Shown here: positions 1 to 8,953 of the stretch, piece by piece
Position numbering within the stretch: the first letter of the stretch is position 1
How the letters are laid out: each line of letters begins with the position of its first letter
Source: CAYQJS01 sp964417895
GTDB taxonomy: Bacteria > Chloroflexota > UBA6077 > SHYK01
DNA: 62,627 nt
Assembly: GCA_964417895.1 (NCBI GenBank)
Contig: CAYQJS010000034.1
Location: forward strand, 1 to 62,627
Direction of reading: 5' to 3'
Notes under the pieces: model-generated
Databases searched by the model: none
The model's input: only the letters and a program-made list of their open reading frames with translations
What the model was told of the DNA's origin: nothing
Position numbers and translations under genes: made by a program

Positions 1-69
1 GGCGAGCGGTCCGCTCATGGTGAGCCTGTCGAACCACAAGCTCAGGGTGAGCGGGGTTTTTCAGCAGCT
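1..69. repeat. Dispersed repeat, family A (partial, at window edge)
   Basis: The stretch carries a core reading GTCGAACCACAAGCTCAGGG followed by an outer arm TTTTTCAGCAGC. The same core and arm recur at 29337-29460, where the matching left arm CTGCTGAAAAA is present. The left half of this copy lies outside the window. It sits just upstream of the glycoside hydrolase gene. Confidence 0.75.
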
Positions 70-147
70 TGCCAGCGTCCGCTGCCTACGCCAGCGTAGT
101 CGTTGGCCCGGCAACCACAGCGATCTCCTTCGCCCCTGGAGCGTCTT

Positions 148-1335
148 GTGCCATTCTCCACGCGACTGCGGGCAGCGTGCCACCGGACTCTGGTCCTGGC
201 CATTGCCCCGCTGGCGCTCGCCTTTTCCCAGGCTGGCCCAGCGCTGCAAGGCGATGGTGTGTCAGCTGCAGCGCGTACGAGCGGCCCGTTCCGGACCGCC
301 GTCAGCCCAGAGATGGGGATGCACCTTTTCATCTGGGGTGACGCCGTCGCCACGGCGCGCGATCTCGAAAGGGTCGGCGCCCTCCGCTTCACCTGGCAGA
401 AGTCCCTGTTCCAGTGGCGGTACATTGAGCCGGCGCGAGGACTCTTCGTCTGGGATGAGGCAGACCGAGTGGTGCGAGCGTCAACTGCCGCCGGCATCAA
501 GGTCATAGCACGAGTCGACTACCCGCCCCAGTGGGCGCGGGCTGACGGCGTGAACGGCCCCCCCGATCGACTCGAGGACTTCGGGGCGTTTGTCTTCGCG
601 CTGGCAGACCGCTACCGTCCGGGCTCGCCGCATGGGAGCATCGCAGCCATCGAGATGTGGAATGAGCCCAACCTCTATCGCGACTGGGGGGGTGTTCGAA
701 TCGGCTGGCGCACGGCGGCTGAGTACGTGCGCCTGCTCTGTACGGGCCACCGAGCCGCCAAGCGGGCCAATCCCGAGGTCATCACCATCACCGCGGCGCT
801 CACTCCAACAGGTGTGTTCGGGGGGCCGGCCGTAGACGACGTCATCTTTCTCTCCTGGCTCTATGACCTGGGGGCTCGTCCGTGCTTCGACGTCGTGGGG
901 GCGCACGGAGTGGGGTTCAAGGCGCCTCCGTGGATAAGCCCGAAAGAGCTCGCGGAGAACCCTGAATGGGGTGGCCATGCATCCTTCGGGTTGCGCCGCG
1001 TCGAGCAACTCCGAGAAGTGATGGAGCAGTATGAGGACGCCGAAAAGCAGATATGGCTGACTGAGTTCGGGTGGACAAGTGATCCGATCACCCCCACCTT
1101 CTCCTGGTATCGGGTGACGGAACAAGAGAAGGGGGAGTACATCGTCGCGGCCTTCCGCTGGGCCCGGGAGCACTGGCGTCCGTGGATCGGGGTGATGGTG
1201 GTCTGGAATATGCCCGCGCGCGACTGGCGAGAGAGCCGGGAGGAATACTGGTGGAGCATCACCAACCCCGACGGAAGTACGCGTCCTGCATACGAACGGC
1301 TCCTCGACGCCCGCCGGAACGGCGAGCTGCCCTGA
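148..1335 (+). CDS. Secreted clan-A glycoside hydrolase-like protein (GH5/GH39-like)
   Basis: A probable beta/alpha-barrel glycosidase. Two conserved acidic motifs are visible: WNEPN, whose Glu is about residue 174 and would be the acid/base, and LTEFGW, whose Glu is about residue 306 and would be the nucleophile. This spacing is typical of clan GH-A. I chose the GTG at 148 because it gives a short basic N-terminus followed by a hydrophobic stretch (RTLVLAIAPLALAF) that looks like a signal peptide; a TTG at 103 would add 15 residues in front. The product is about 395 residues, a full-length single-domain enzyme probably exported. The substrate cannot be told from sequence. It stands alone, with a family A repeat upstream and about 200 bp without features downstream. 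Confidence 0.8.
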   Translation: MPFSTRLRAACHRTLVLAIAPLALAFSQAGPALQGDGVSAAARTSGPFRTAVSPEMGMHLFIWGDAVATARDLERVGALRFTWQKSLFQWRYIEPARGLFVWDEADRVVRASTAAGIKVIARVDYPPQWARADGVNGPPDRLEDFGAFVFALADRYRPGSPHGSIAAIEMWNEPNLYRDWGGVRIGWRTAAEYVRLLCTGHRAAKRANPEVITITAALTPTGVFGGPAVDDVIFLSWLYDLGARPCFDVVGAHGVGFKAPPWISPKELAENPEWGGHASFGLRRVEQLREVMEQYEDAEKQIWLTEFGWTSDPITPTFSWYRVTEQEKGEYIVAAFRWAREHWRPWIGVMVVWNMPARDWRESREEYWWSITNPDGSTRPAYERLLDARRNGELP

Positions 1336-1559
1336 GCTGATTCGACCGGAGTCTGATCGCTCAGTCGGTCCGAGCCCCAAGAATACCGGTTGCTTGACCG
1401 ATTAGTCATCGGGGTGGAGGACGTAGCTATTGGACCTACAGCAGGGACCTCAGTAGACTTGGGTGTCAACAGACCTGTGACGGTCGGCCGGGGTATCCCA
1501 TAGGCCACCGTGCCGAGCGTGCCGGACTTTTCAGCGTGGCGGGAGGCAGCGTCAACGAC

Positions 1560-2075
1560 ATGACAGCATCAGATGGTGAGCCCGACGCACACCCAGGGAG
1601 CGAATCAACACGGCCTGGCGTGACCAGGCGGCCGGCCCAAAAACGAGCCGTGGCTGCCTCACGAAAGATCACGTCGCGCACCGTGGCCGACCTCACGAAG
1701 CGCACAACGGAGGAGGTCTTCCTCGATCACCTGGAGCTCCGGAAGCTCGGGCGCCTCGAGGACGATATCAAGCGCAACTACGACGAGAACGTCATGATCA
1801 TCTCCAACGTGGGGACCTTCTTCGGCCACGATGGTGTTCGCCATTCGGCGCGCCTCCTGCGGCTGCTCCTGCCCACCCTTCAGTACAAGTTCGACACGCT
1901 CCTCATTCGCGGCCAGATCGCGTTTGAGGAGTGGGAGGCGCAAGCGTCGCAGGTCGAGGTTCACGATGGCATCGACGCCTTCGTGATTACCGGTGGCAAG
2001 ATCAAGGTCCAGACCATCTGGTACGAGTCCCGAGCCCGGAAGAAGAGCCCTGCGCGGGGACGATCGCGTTCTTGA
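1560..2075 (+). CDS. NTF2-like / SnoaL-fold protein
   Basis: A protein of about 171 residues with a charged, disordered N-terminal third and then a fold recognisable as the nuclear transport factor 2 / SnoaL group. It has a helix (EEVFLDHLELRKLGRLEDDI), the motif NYDENVMIISNVGTFFGHDG and a C-terminal beta sheet ending GGKIKVQTIWYES. Members are small ligand-binding or isomerase-type proteins, and no catalytic role can be assigned here. The ATG at 1560 is preferred; an in-frame GTG at 1536 is possible. A GGGAGG lies about 13 bp upstream of the ATG. The stop is 9 bp before the multiheme cytochrome start, so the two are probably cotranscribed. The C-terminus is rich in Arg/Lys/Ser. Confidence 0.7.
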   Translation: MTASDGEPDAHPGSESTRPGVTRRPAQKRAVAASRKITSRTVADLTKRTTEEVFLDHLELRKLGRLEDDIKRNYDENVMIISNVGTFFGHDGVRHSARLLRLLLPTLQYKFDTLLIRGQIAFEEWEAQASQVEVHDGIDAFVITGGKIKVQTIWYESRARKKSPARGRSRS

Positions 2076-2084
2076 GGCCCGAAA

Positions 2085-4622
2085 ATGAAAGGGCGATTCG
2101 CGTGGTGCGGCGCTCTCCTGGTGGCCGCGATCTGCCCGGTTGTGCTCCTATCCGCCATTCACGGCGGCACTGGTGGCTCGACGTCCGCCGCGGCGGACGC
2201 GTGCGAGCCTCCGGGTCCCGACCAGGCCAAGATCGAGGCATTCGTCGATGCCGGCTGCTATGGGGGCTGGGCTCACGACCCGGAGATCCGCAAGAGCGGC
2301 CCGATCATCGACGGCGTCGATTACTTCACCCACGGTCGCGTCCGGGTGTACTACTCGCCCGAGGTGCTCCATTGGCTGCTGGCGGGTCGGCCGGCCGGCG
2401 GGATTCCCGAAGGGGCCATGATCGTCAAAGAGAACTATCCGCCACTGCCAGAGCACGGGGATACCCTCACGTCTTGGACCACGATGGTCCGCGCCCCGAT
2501 CGGCTCGTGGGATGGGTGGTTCTGGAGCGCCTATGCGCCGGGGCCAACGCCGCACCGGCTGGGTGAGTTCGGCTACTCGGCGTGCATCGCCTGCCATGCC
2601 TCCGCCGACCAGCCCGACCTGACCTTCGCCGCGCTCCGGAACATCTTCGGCCAGCCCGAGACGTACGACACGCCCGATCCAACCTGGCGGATCCTGACCG
2701 AATCCCATGCGGCTCTCGGCATGCCGAAGGACCCCGGCCCGCTCCCTCAGCCGCTGCAGACCGCCGACGCCGGGTTCTTGAGCCTCTTCAGCCAGCTCCC
2801 GGCTGTCTCCGAAAGCCAGGTGGTGAGGCTGCCGGATAACACGCTGGACCACGTGGTCTCGTCGGCGAGCGGCCCACCCCGGTTCCTCACGTCCGACCAG
2901 TGCATTGGCTGCCACAACGCCAGCGCGATCCTGGACAACGTCACGCCCCACATGCTGGTGGTCGACCGACAGGGCACGCGGGTGAACCTCTCGCCCTACG
3001 GGGAGTGGTCCGCTTCGTTGATGGGCCTGGCAGGCCGCGACCCGGTGTTTCATGCCCAGCTCGAATCGGAGACGACGCTCCGGCCGCCGATCGCCGGCTT
3101 TCTGGAGGACACCTGCTATCGCTGCCACGGTGTGATGGGCCAGCGGCAGATCCACCTGGACAGCCGCGACCCCTTCACCCACGCCATGGTCTACGCTGTG
3201 GCTGGCGACCGCCACGCGCCCTACGGCGCGCTGGCGCGCGACGGCGTCTCCTGCAGTGCCTGCCACGGGATTGCCTCCCAGGGCCTGGGAACGCCCGCGT
3301 CGTTCACCGGACTCTTCAACGTCGGTCCGTCTGATGAGATCTACGGGCCCTACGCCGACCCGAAGACGTACCCCATGCGCCAGGCGCTCGGGATCACGCC
3401 AGCCGGCGCGGATCACATCTCGTCGTCGGCTCTCTGCGGCTCGTGCCACACCGTGATCCTGCCCCAGGTGCCCCGCTCGTACGCCAGCGCTGACCCAGCG
3501 TTGGACCCGGCGATGACCTACGAGCACGAGCAGACGACTTATCTCGAGTGGCGCAACAGCGCTTTCCAGAACGAGGCGGAGCCGGTGAACGTGGCTACCG
3601 CCCAGACCTGCCAGCAGTGCCACATGCCACAGAGCTTCGAGGGGAGGAAGCTCCGCTTTCGGATCGCGAACGTGGAGGACAACCAGTATCCCCCGGTCGA
3701 TAACCGAGCGCCGGACGAGGAGATCACCCTGCCGGAGCGGGAGCCCTTCAGTCGGCACACGCTCGTCGGCATCAACCTCTTCGTGATGCAGATGTTCCAG
3801 CAGTTCACGTCGTTCCTGGGGATCCAGGCCTACGACAAGCTTGCCCCAAAGGACACGGCGCAGAACCTCAAGACCGCGGAAGGATCCAGTCTGGAGCTAG
3901 CCCGTGAGGAGACGGCCCGACTGGACATTGTCTCCACGCGATGGAGTGACGAACATCTGGAGGCGCTCGTTCGGGTCACGAATCTGGTCGGCCATAAGTT
4001 TCCCTCCGGCGTCGGCTTCCGCCGCGCCTTCCTGGAGTTCTCGGTGGTGGACGCGAACCAGCGCGTGCTCTGGGCTTCGGGGCGGACGTCCCCGTACGGG
4101 GTCATCATTGACGCGGAGGGCCGGCCGCTTGAGACGGAGTTCCGTAAAACGATCTGGCAACCGCACCACGAGGTCATCGAACGGCAAGATGCGGTCCAGA
4201 TTTACGAGGAGCGCCACCTGGACGACCGGCGCGAGCTGACGACCAGCTTCGTCGGCCTCTTTACCAACGTAAAGGACAACCGCCTGCTGCCCAGCGGGTG
4301 GCGGAATGACGCCCCGGACACGGGGTTTATGCAGCCGGTAGGGGTGGAGGGCGATCCCCGGTACCATGACGGCAGTGGATCTGACGAGGTGCTCTACCGC
4401 GTGCCGCTGGCGGCGATACAGGGTGCGGCCGCGGTACAGGTTCGGATCTTCTATCAGGCCATCCCGCCCTACTACTTGCGGGATCGGTTCGAGACCGCGT
4501 CCGGGCCGGAGACGCAGCGCCTCCACTACCTGGCGAGCCGCCTGAATGTCGGCGGGAGCCCGATTGACGGCTGGCGATTGGAGGTTGCCTCCGCGAGCGC
4601 GGAGCTCAACCCGGTCCCATAG
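2085..4622 (+). CDS. Exported multiheme cytochrome c with N-terminal P460-like domain
   Basis: An 845-residue protein with a signal peptide (hydrophobic residues 7-24). Six c-type heme motifs CxxCH start at about residues 167, 273, 344, 390, 451 and 509. Residues 45-170 resemble cytochrome P460: the segment HGRVRVYYSPEVL, then EGAMIVKEN, then DGWFW, and finally the heme site CIACH. The other five hemes lie in a region like multiheme electron carriers, and the last 300 residues are heme-free with beta-rich sequence (TNLVGHKFPSG). P460 proteins act on hydroxylamine or NO in characterised cases, but that function is only an inference here. It follows an NTF2-like gene by 9 bp. Its 3' end overlaps the convergent channel-like gene by 97 bp. 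Location would be periplasmic or extracytoplasmic. Confidence 0.85.
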   Translation: MKGRFAWCGALLVAAICPVVLLSAIHGGTGGSTSAAADACEPPGPDQAKIEAFVDAGCYGGWAHDPEIRKSGPIIDGVDYFTHGRVRVYYSPEVLHWLLAGRPAGGIPEGAMIVKENYPPLPEHGDTLTSWTTMVRAPIGSWDGWFWSAYAPGPTPHRLGEFGYSACIACHASADQPDLTFAALRNIFGQPETYDTPDPTWRILTESHAALGMPKDPGPLPQPLQTADAGFLSLFSQLPAVSESQVVRLPDNTLDHVVSSASGPPRFLTSDQCIGCHNASAILDNVTPHMLVVDRQGTRVNLSPYGEWSASLMGLAGRDPVFHAQLESETTLRPPIAGFLEDTCYRCHGVMGQRQIHLDSRDPFTHAMVYAVAGDRHAPYGALARDGVSCSACHGIASQGLGTPASFTGLFNVGPSDEIYGPYADPKTYPMRQALGITPAGADHISSSALCGSCHTVILPQVPRSYASADPALDPAMTYEHEQTTYLEWRNSAFQNEAEPVNVATAQTCQQCHMPQSFEGRKLRFRIANVEDNQYPPVDNRAPDEEITLPEREPFSRHTLVGINLFVMQMFQQFTSFLGIQAYDKLAPKDTAQNLKTAEGSSLELAREETARLDIVSTRWSDEHLEALVRVTNLVGHKFPSGVGFRRAFLEFSVVDANQRVLWASGRTSPYGVIIDAEGRPLETEFRKTIWQPHHEVIERQDAVQIYEERHLDDRRELTTSFVGLFTNVKDNRLLPSGWRNDAPDTGFMQPVGVEGDPRYHDGSGSDEVLYRVPLAAIQGAAAVQVRIFYQAIPPYYLRDRFETASGPETQRLHYLASRLNVGGSPIDGWRLEVASASAELNPVP

Positions 4623-5158
4623 CTCGCTGCGCGCACCGGCCCCATTCTCTCAGTGGCCGGTGTTCCCACCCAGCCTCGGCCCGGGCCTGCTGCCAGGTCT
4701 GGTTCGGCGACAAGGTCAGGCCGCACGACTGCGTTGAGCGCCTGGGCCGCCAGCCATATGCATGGCGTGAGCACCAGGAATCCGCGACGAATGCGCATCT
4801 GCGCCGGCTCCGGCGCCACCGCCAACGCGACGCTCGAGGCGAGACATGCAAAAAGCGCTCCGTAGTTGATCAGCATGAGACGATCAGCGTGGGTGAGGTA
4901 GCCTACCGGCGGGATCGACGATGTGGTATTCAAGTGAAAGACAACCGAGCCAAGCAGCGCACCAGTGCTGATGGTGACGCGTGGCACCGGGGGACTGGGA
5001 ATCATGAAGAGCGCCAGGAAGCCGCACGCCACGAAGATCAGGCTTGGTACCAGGAACTCGAGCACGCCTGCCTCGGTGTGCCGTCTGGAGGGCAGCTGGA
5101 AGACGAAGCGCGAGAACGTCTTCTCGAAGGCGGGATAGTACTGCTCTATCCCGCGCAT
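4526..5158 (-). CDS. Pentameric ligand-gated ion channel pore domain lacking the extracellular domain
   Basis: A 210-residue protein with four hydrophobic helices: M1 about 32-53, M2 about 60-82, M3 about 91-114 and M4 about 124-146. It starts with the end of strand beta-10 (SRFVFQLPSRRH). The M2-M3 region contains HLNTTSSIPPVGYLTHADR, a signature of prokaryotic and eukaryotic Cys-loop-type channels. The ligand-binding extracellular domain of about 190 residues that normally precedes M1 is absent: upstream sequence is fully used by the DUF4239 gene. The ATG at 5158 follows that gene's TAG with one base between (TAGTATG), suggesting translational coupling; a longer in-frame start at 5203 overlaps the neighbour. 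It could be a deletion remnant or a genuine minimal channel. The 3' end overlaps the cytochrome gene on the other strand. Confidence 0.65.
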   Translation of the reverse strand: MRGIEQYYPAFEKTFSRFVFQLPSRRHTEAGVLEFLVPSLIFVACGFLALFMIPSPPVPRVTISTGALLGSVVFHLNTTSSIPPVGYLTHADRLMLINYGALFACLASSVALAVAPEPAQMRIRRGFLVLTPCIWLAAQALNAVVRPDLVAEPDLAAGPGRGWVGTPATERMGPVRAASYGTGLSSALAEATSNRQPSIGLPPTFRRLAR

Positions 5159-5159
5159 A

Positions 5160-5930
5160 CTAGCGACCGACGAGGCGCTCGAAGGCAACCAGTGCCAGCT
5201 CAAAGGAATTGGGCTGGACTCTCAGGTCGCCTCTGAACGGATGGTCCAGCAACACAATGAGGAAGATGACGAAAGCCAGGGAGGCCGCATAGAGCATTGT
5301 CATTGTGGCCTGGGCTCGAAGGCTCGGGGCGCCGAAGAAATACGTGAAGACGACTGTGATGAGGCCGCCCCCGATCAGGAGTCCCCACATGGTCCCCGGC
5401 AGGCTGCTCTGGTTGGCCAGCAGTCGAATCCGACGCCCGTCATTCAGGTCGTTCAGTCGTCTGAGGCCCTCGGCGTAGAGGCTGTTCTCCCTCTGGCTTC
5501 CCGGGTCGAAAGCAACCAGGGCGAGCCACAGCTCGTCCATGGCCCGGGCGGCGCGAACGCTCGACCGGCCGGCCGCCATCTCGGGCCATTCCTCATCGAT
5601 GACGACGTGCGCATAAGCCCGGGCGCCATCTTGAACACGGCCGGCCGTTGGCTCGCGAAGCGCCGTGCCAATCTGGAAGATGGAGATGAGGTCGTTCCCC
5701 TCGCGCTCGACGTCGGCGGCAGCCTCCTGGAACTGTTGCCAGACAACCACCACCACGAACGCGAGGAGCACCGCGTAGACGACGCCGAGCAGGCCGATGA
5801 AGTAGCCCCCGACCTCGTGGTTCGCCTGGCGAACCGAAGGCGGGAAACGGCGATGCACGATGACCAGGCCGAAGTTGCTGAGGGTCACCGTCGCTCCGAT
5901 GATCAGGACGCCTAAGAAAAAGGTCTGCAT
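5160..5930 (-). CDS. DUF4239 / bestrophin-like membrane protein
   Basis: A 256-residue protein with N-terminal hydrophobic helices (about 5-22 and 42-63) and two more near the C-terminus (about 180-203 and 208-230). It has the family pattern YAVLLAFVVVVVWQQF followed by an acidic helix and the motif DEEWPEMA. The family is called DUF4239 or bestrophin-like; its function is not established, and a role as an anion channel would be inference from the name only. It is the first gene of a minus-strand pair with the pore-domain gene, whose start lies directly after its stop. That pairing of two channel-type membrane proteins is the interesting part of the context. Confidence 0.85.
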   Translation of the reverse strand: MQTFFLGVLIIGATVTLSNFGLVIVHRRFPPSVRQANHEVGGYFIGLLGVVYAVLLAFVVVVVWQQFQEAAADVEREGNDLISIFQIGTALREPTAGRVQDGARAYAHVVIDEEWPEMAAGRSSVRAARAMDELWLALVAFDPGSQRENSLYAEGLRRLNDLNDGRRIRLLANQSSLPGTMWGLLIGGGLITVVFTYFFGAPSLRAQATMTMLYAASLAFVIFLIVLLDHPFRGDLRVQPNSFELALVAFERLVGR

Positions 5931-5983
5931 GTCCCCCTTATCGGCCCCGCGTCACGGTTCGCTAGGGCGGTAAGAGAGCGAGG

Positions 5984-6472
5984 TCATTCCCCATGGCCAG
6001 GCGGCCACGTCTGCATGACCTGCCGGAGGATGCCGAACTCTCCAAGGTGGTAGGACACGTGCCCCACGACGAGGGCAATCTCTCTAAGCAGCGTGTGACC
6101 CGGGGTGTGCGGGATTGGGGAGACCAGCTCGATGTTGGGATCGGCAACTAGGTCTTCGAGCATCTTCCGGTCTGCCCGAAACGCCTCGAGCGTTGTCGTC
6201 CACGCCTCGGCGTCGGCCTGCTTGCCTTTCGGCGGCCAGTAGTCGTCCGGATGCTTGAGCGCCGCGTAGTTGGGATTGCGGATGTACTCCAGGATGTCCC
6301 ACTGGCCGATGCGGAGGTGCTCGAGAAGATGCCACGCTGTGTAGTCCACGTGCGGCGGGTAGGCGTTGATGGATTCCGTAGGGAAATCGCGCACTGTCCC
6401 CTCGAAGCGGCGATCAGTGGTGCGGCGGAGAAGGTCGAGAACGTGCTCGCGCAGGGCCGGGTCCGTGCTCAT
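5984..6472 (-). CDS. DinB-family protein
   Basis: A 162-residue four-helix-bundle protein of the DinB / YfiT group. Putative metal-binding histidines are seen in the helix TAWHLLEHLRIGQWD and in the C-terminal VVGHVSYHLGEFG. Members with an intact His triad can act as metal-dependent thiol (bacillithiol or mycothiol) transferases, but many are uncharacterised; nothing here identifies a thiol. It lies on the minus strand between the DUF4239 gene and a family B repeat. A second DinB protein is encoded at 13796-14332, with a different sequence, so they are not recent duplicates. Confidence 0.8.
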   Translation of the reverse strand: MSTDPALREHVLDLLRRTTDRRFEGTVRDFPTESINAYPPHVDYTAWHLLEHLRIGQWDILEYIRNPNYAALKHPDDYWPPKGKQADAEAWTTTLEAFRADRKMLEDLVADPNIELVSPIPHTPGHTLLREIALVVGHVSYHLGEFGILRQVMQTWPPGHGE

Positions 6473-6508
6473 CCTAAAACTCTCCAGCTGTCGTTTGCGC
6501 CGGGCACC

Positions 6509-6578
6509 GTCATTCTGAGCCGCAAGGCGAAGAATCGGCGCCTCCGCGGGAGCAGATGCTTCCCTTCGCTAGCATGAC
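6509..6578. repeat. Dispersed hairpin repeat, family B
   Basis: The sequence begins GTCATTCTGAGCCGCAAGGC and ends CTTCGCTAGCATGAC, forming an imperfect stem. A better preserved copy is at 16513-16574. This copy lies between the promoter side of the DinB gene and the 3' end of the MFS gene, in non-coding DNA. Confidence 0.75.
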
Positions 6579-6626
6579 GGCCCGCTATCGATTATGAGGT
6601 GCGTTATCGTACATCGACCAAGCGGC

Positions 6627-7925
6627 TTATGCTCGCGGACCGGCCACGCCGACGGGCTCCCTGCCGCTGACGGGGGCCCCCGGGGGTGGGACGCCGAGCT
6701 CGCGGGCCCGCAGGTCGCTGCGACGGGCGAAAATCCCCGTGTTGATGCCCGCACAAATGATGGCGCCTGCAATCAAAGCCACGGGGCCGCCGACGGCGCC
6801 TGCCACGCCCCCCATTAGCCCCTGCCCCAACGCAGGCATGCCGGTAACCAGCATGTGCTGAAAGCTTGAGACCCGGCCGCGTAACTGGTCCGGGCACATC
6901 AATTGGATCATGGCGTTGCGCGGGGCGGCTTGCATCGAATCGGTCAGGCCTAGGCCAACGGCGACGGCGAACGCAAGGCCAAACCACGGTGAAAGCGCGA
7001 GAGCTGCGAGACAGCAACAATACGCCAGGATCGCGCCGACGATCAGCCGTCCTTTGTACGGGAAATCCCCGAGGTACATGATCAGCAGCGCGCCGATCAG
7101 GCCGCCCACCGCCGGAGCCGACGAGAGGATCCCGAACCCGGTGGCCCCCATCCCGAAACGGCCGGCGATGATGGGGAGCAGCACCTGATAGCTCCCGAAC
7201 AGCATCGCAGCCGCGTCGGTCGCCAGAAGAACAAGGATGATGCTCCGCGACCGAATGAAGGCCAGTCCCTCCAACAGATTCCTCAGCGGCGACCCCGTGG
7301 GGCGCGTCGGAAGGGGCCCGAGCGCGATCATGCCGAGCGCCGCGGCGGTTATGAAGTGCGCCACGCCGTTCGTCGAATACGTGACGGCCAGGCCGAACAC
7401 CGCGATGAGGATTCCGGCGATCGCCGGGGCGATGATTCGGTCGATCTGGTGAAGCGTCGTGTTGAGCGCCATGGCGTTGATGAGGTGCTGACGGGGCACG
7501 AGATTCGCGATCAAAGCCCGCCGAGCGGGAGCGCTCACTGACATCAGCATCGCGTTGAGGAACACCACGGCGTAGATGTGCCAGACCTGCGCGATTCCCA
7601 TGGCGCTGAGGACGCCGAGGGTGACGGCAAACGCGCCGTTCGCTGCCTGAGTGAAGACGATGATCTTCCGTCGGTCGACACGATCGGCGATCACTCCGCC
7701 CGCCAGGGAGAACAGAATGATCGGGATAGCACGCGCGAGCCCCGTGAACCCCAGGTGGAGCGCTGAGCCCGTGAGGTCGTAGATCTGCCACATGTTGGAG
7801 ACCTGCTGGAGCTGCCCTCCAATCCCGGAGACCACCGACGAGAGGAAAAGCAGTCGGAACTCTCGATGCTCCAGAGCCACGAAGGCGCGCCGCAGCCCGG
7901 GCCGCTCATCCCTCACGCGGCTCAT
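6627..7925 (-). CDS. MFS transporter (MFS_3 / EntS-like exporter)
   Basis: A 432-residue polytopic membrane protein with about 12 hydrophobic segments in two halves. The first loop carries GGVIADRVDRRKI, the classic loop 2-3 signature of major facilitator proteins, and the N-terminus reads FRLLFLSSVVSGIGGQLQQV as in the MFS_3 branch that includes enterobactin exporter EntS. The second half begins with a similar helix pattern (LGDFPYKGRLIVG). Substrate is not predictable; this branch is mostly proton-driven efflux. It is divergent from the ornithine-cyclodeaminase-like gene, with only about 54 bp between starts, so the two share a short divergent promoter region. Confidence 0.85.
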   Translation of the reverse strand: MSRVRDERPGLRRAFVALEHREFRLLFLSSVVSGIGGQLQQVSNMWQIYDLTGSALHLGFTGLARAIPIILFSLAGGVIADRVDRRKIIVFTQAANGAFAVTLGVLSAMGIAQVWHIYAVVFLNAMLMSVSAPARRALIANLVPRQHLINAMALNTTLHQIDRIIAPAIAGILIAVFGLAVTYSTNGVAHFITAAALGMIALGPLPTRPTGSPLRNLLEGLAFIRSRSIILVLLATDAAAMLFGSYQVLLPIIAGRFGMGATGFGILSSAPAVGGLIGALLIMYLGDFPYKGRLIVGAILAYCCCLAALALSPWFGLAFAVAVGLGLTDSMQAAPRNAMIQLMCPDQLRGRVSSFQHMLVTGMPALGQGLMGGVAGAVGGPVALIAGAIICAGINTGIFARRSDLRARELGVPPPGAPVSGREPVGVAGPRA

Positions 7926-7979
7926 CCTCTCTCATGCTAAGGTATGCCTCCGTAGTGCTGGACAACGGAGGTATGGCGC

Positions 7980-8921
7980 GTGGCAATCTTTCTGGACGAA
8001 GCGCAGGTGGCTGAGCTGCTCGATATGGAGTCATGCATTTCTGCTCTGGACGAGGCGTTCCGTGACAAAGCCGATGGGGCGGCTGCGAACCAGCCCCGGC
8101 GCCGGCTTCCGTTTCAGGGACGCCGCTTCCATTTGATGGCCGCCAGTATGCCCCGCAAGGGCTATCTGGGTTTCAAGGCATACGGTGCGGCTCGCGGACA
8201 GGACGTCGTGCTCTACAAGGCGGGAGACGGGATGGTAGCCTTCTTGCGCTCCGGCCGACTCGGGCAAATGCGGACGGGCGCGGCCTCCGGACTGGCCACT
8301 AAATACATGGCGCGCGGGGACGCCTGCCGCTTGGGTTGCTTCGGCACCGGGAACCAGGCCGAGACGCAGCTCCAGGCCATCGCCCAGGTTCGCAAGCTCG
8401 AATCCATCCACGTCTACAGCCGGGACGCCGAGCGCCGGAGGGCGTTTGCAGAGAAGATGACGGCGCTGCTCGAGCAGGACGTGCGGCCGGTGGAGACGGC
8501 CTCCGAGGCGGTCAAAGGCCGGGACCTCATCGTCACCATCACCAACTCCAGCGAGCCGGTGTTCGACGGCCGCTGGCTCGAGCCCGGCACCCATATCAAC
8601 GCGGCCGGTGGCAACGTGCGCGTGAACCGAGAGCTCGACGAGGTGGCGGTGACGCGCGCGGGCACCATCGCGGCGGATGACGTCCAGGGCGCCAGGTTGG
8701 AATGTGGGGACCTCATGTGGCCGATCGAGCGCGCCCTCCTATCATGGGAAAAGGTGTACGAGTTGGCGCCCATCGTGGCCGGCTTGATGCCGGGCCGCCG
8801 CTCTCCCGACGAGATCACCCTCTTCGAGTCACAGGGCGTGGCCCTGGAGGACGTGGCGGCCGCGAGCCTGGTCTACGAGCGTGCGTGCGAGCGCGGCATC
8901 GGCACCCCGCTGCCGTTCTAG
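7980..8921 (+). CDS. Ornithine cyclodeaminase / mu-crystallin family protein
   Basis: A 313-residue NAD(P)-binding protein of the ornithine cyclodeaminase / mu-crystallin superfamily. The Rossmann motif GCFGTGNQAETQ follows an N-terminal dimerisation domain containing RTGAASGLATKYMAR, and later there is DLIVTITNSSEPVFDG. Family members reduce ketimines, deaminate ornithine or make alanine-type amino acids; the substrate is undetermined. The GTG start at 7980 has GGAGG seven to eight bases upstream and matches the family N-terminus (IFLDEAQVAELLDM). Divergent from the MFS gene, which might export or import its product, but that link is only positional. Confidence 0.88.
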   Translation: MAIFLDEAQVAELLDMESCISALDEAFRDKADGAAANQPRRRLPFQGRRFHLMAASMPRKGYLGFKAYGAARGQDVVLYKAGDGMVAFLRSGRLGQMRTGAASGLATKYMARGDACRLGCFGTGNQAETQLQAIAQVRKLESIHVYSRDAERRRAFAEKMTALLEQDVRPVETASEAVKGRDLIVTITNSSEPVFDGRWLEPGTHINAAGGNVRVNRELDEVAVTRAGTIAADDVQGARLECGDLMWPIERALLSWEKVYELAPIVAGLMPGRRSPDEITLFESQGVALEDVAAASLVYERACERGIGTPLPF

Positions 8922-8953
8922 CGGGCCAGTTCCTATGAATGTCGGGGGCACGG

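Noticed and set aside
2148..3758. 536-codon minus-strand frame
   Set aside because: Antisense shadow of the multiheme cytochrome, Arg/Val/Gly-rich with no family signature.
5160..5930. Missing extracellular domain of the channel hidden in the upstream gene
   Set aside because: The upstream frame is a complete DUF4239 protein with its own helices; no Cys-loop-type beta-sheet sequence was seen in any frame there.
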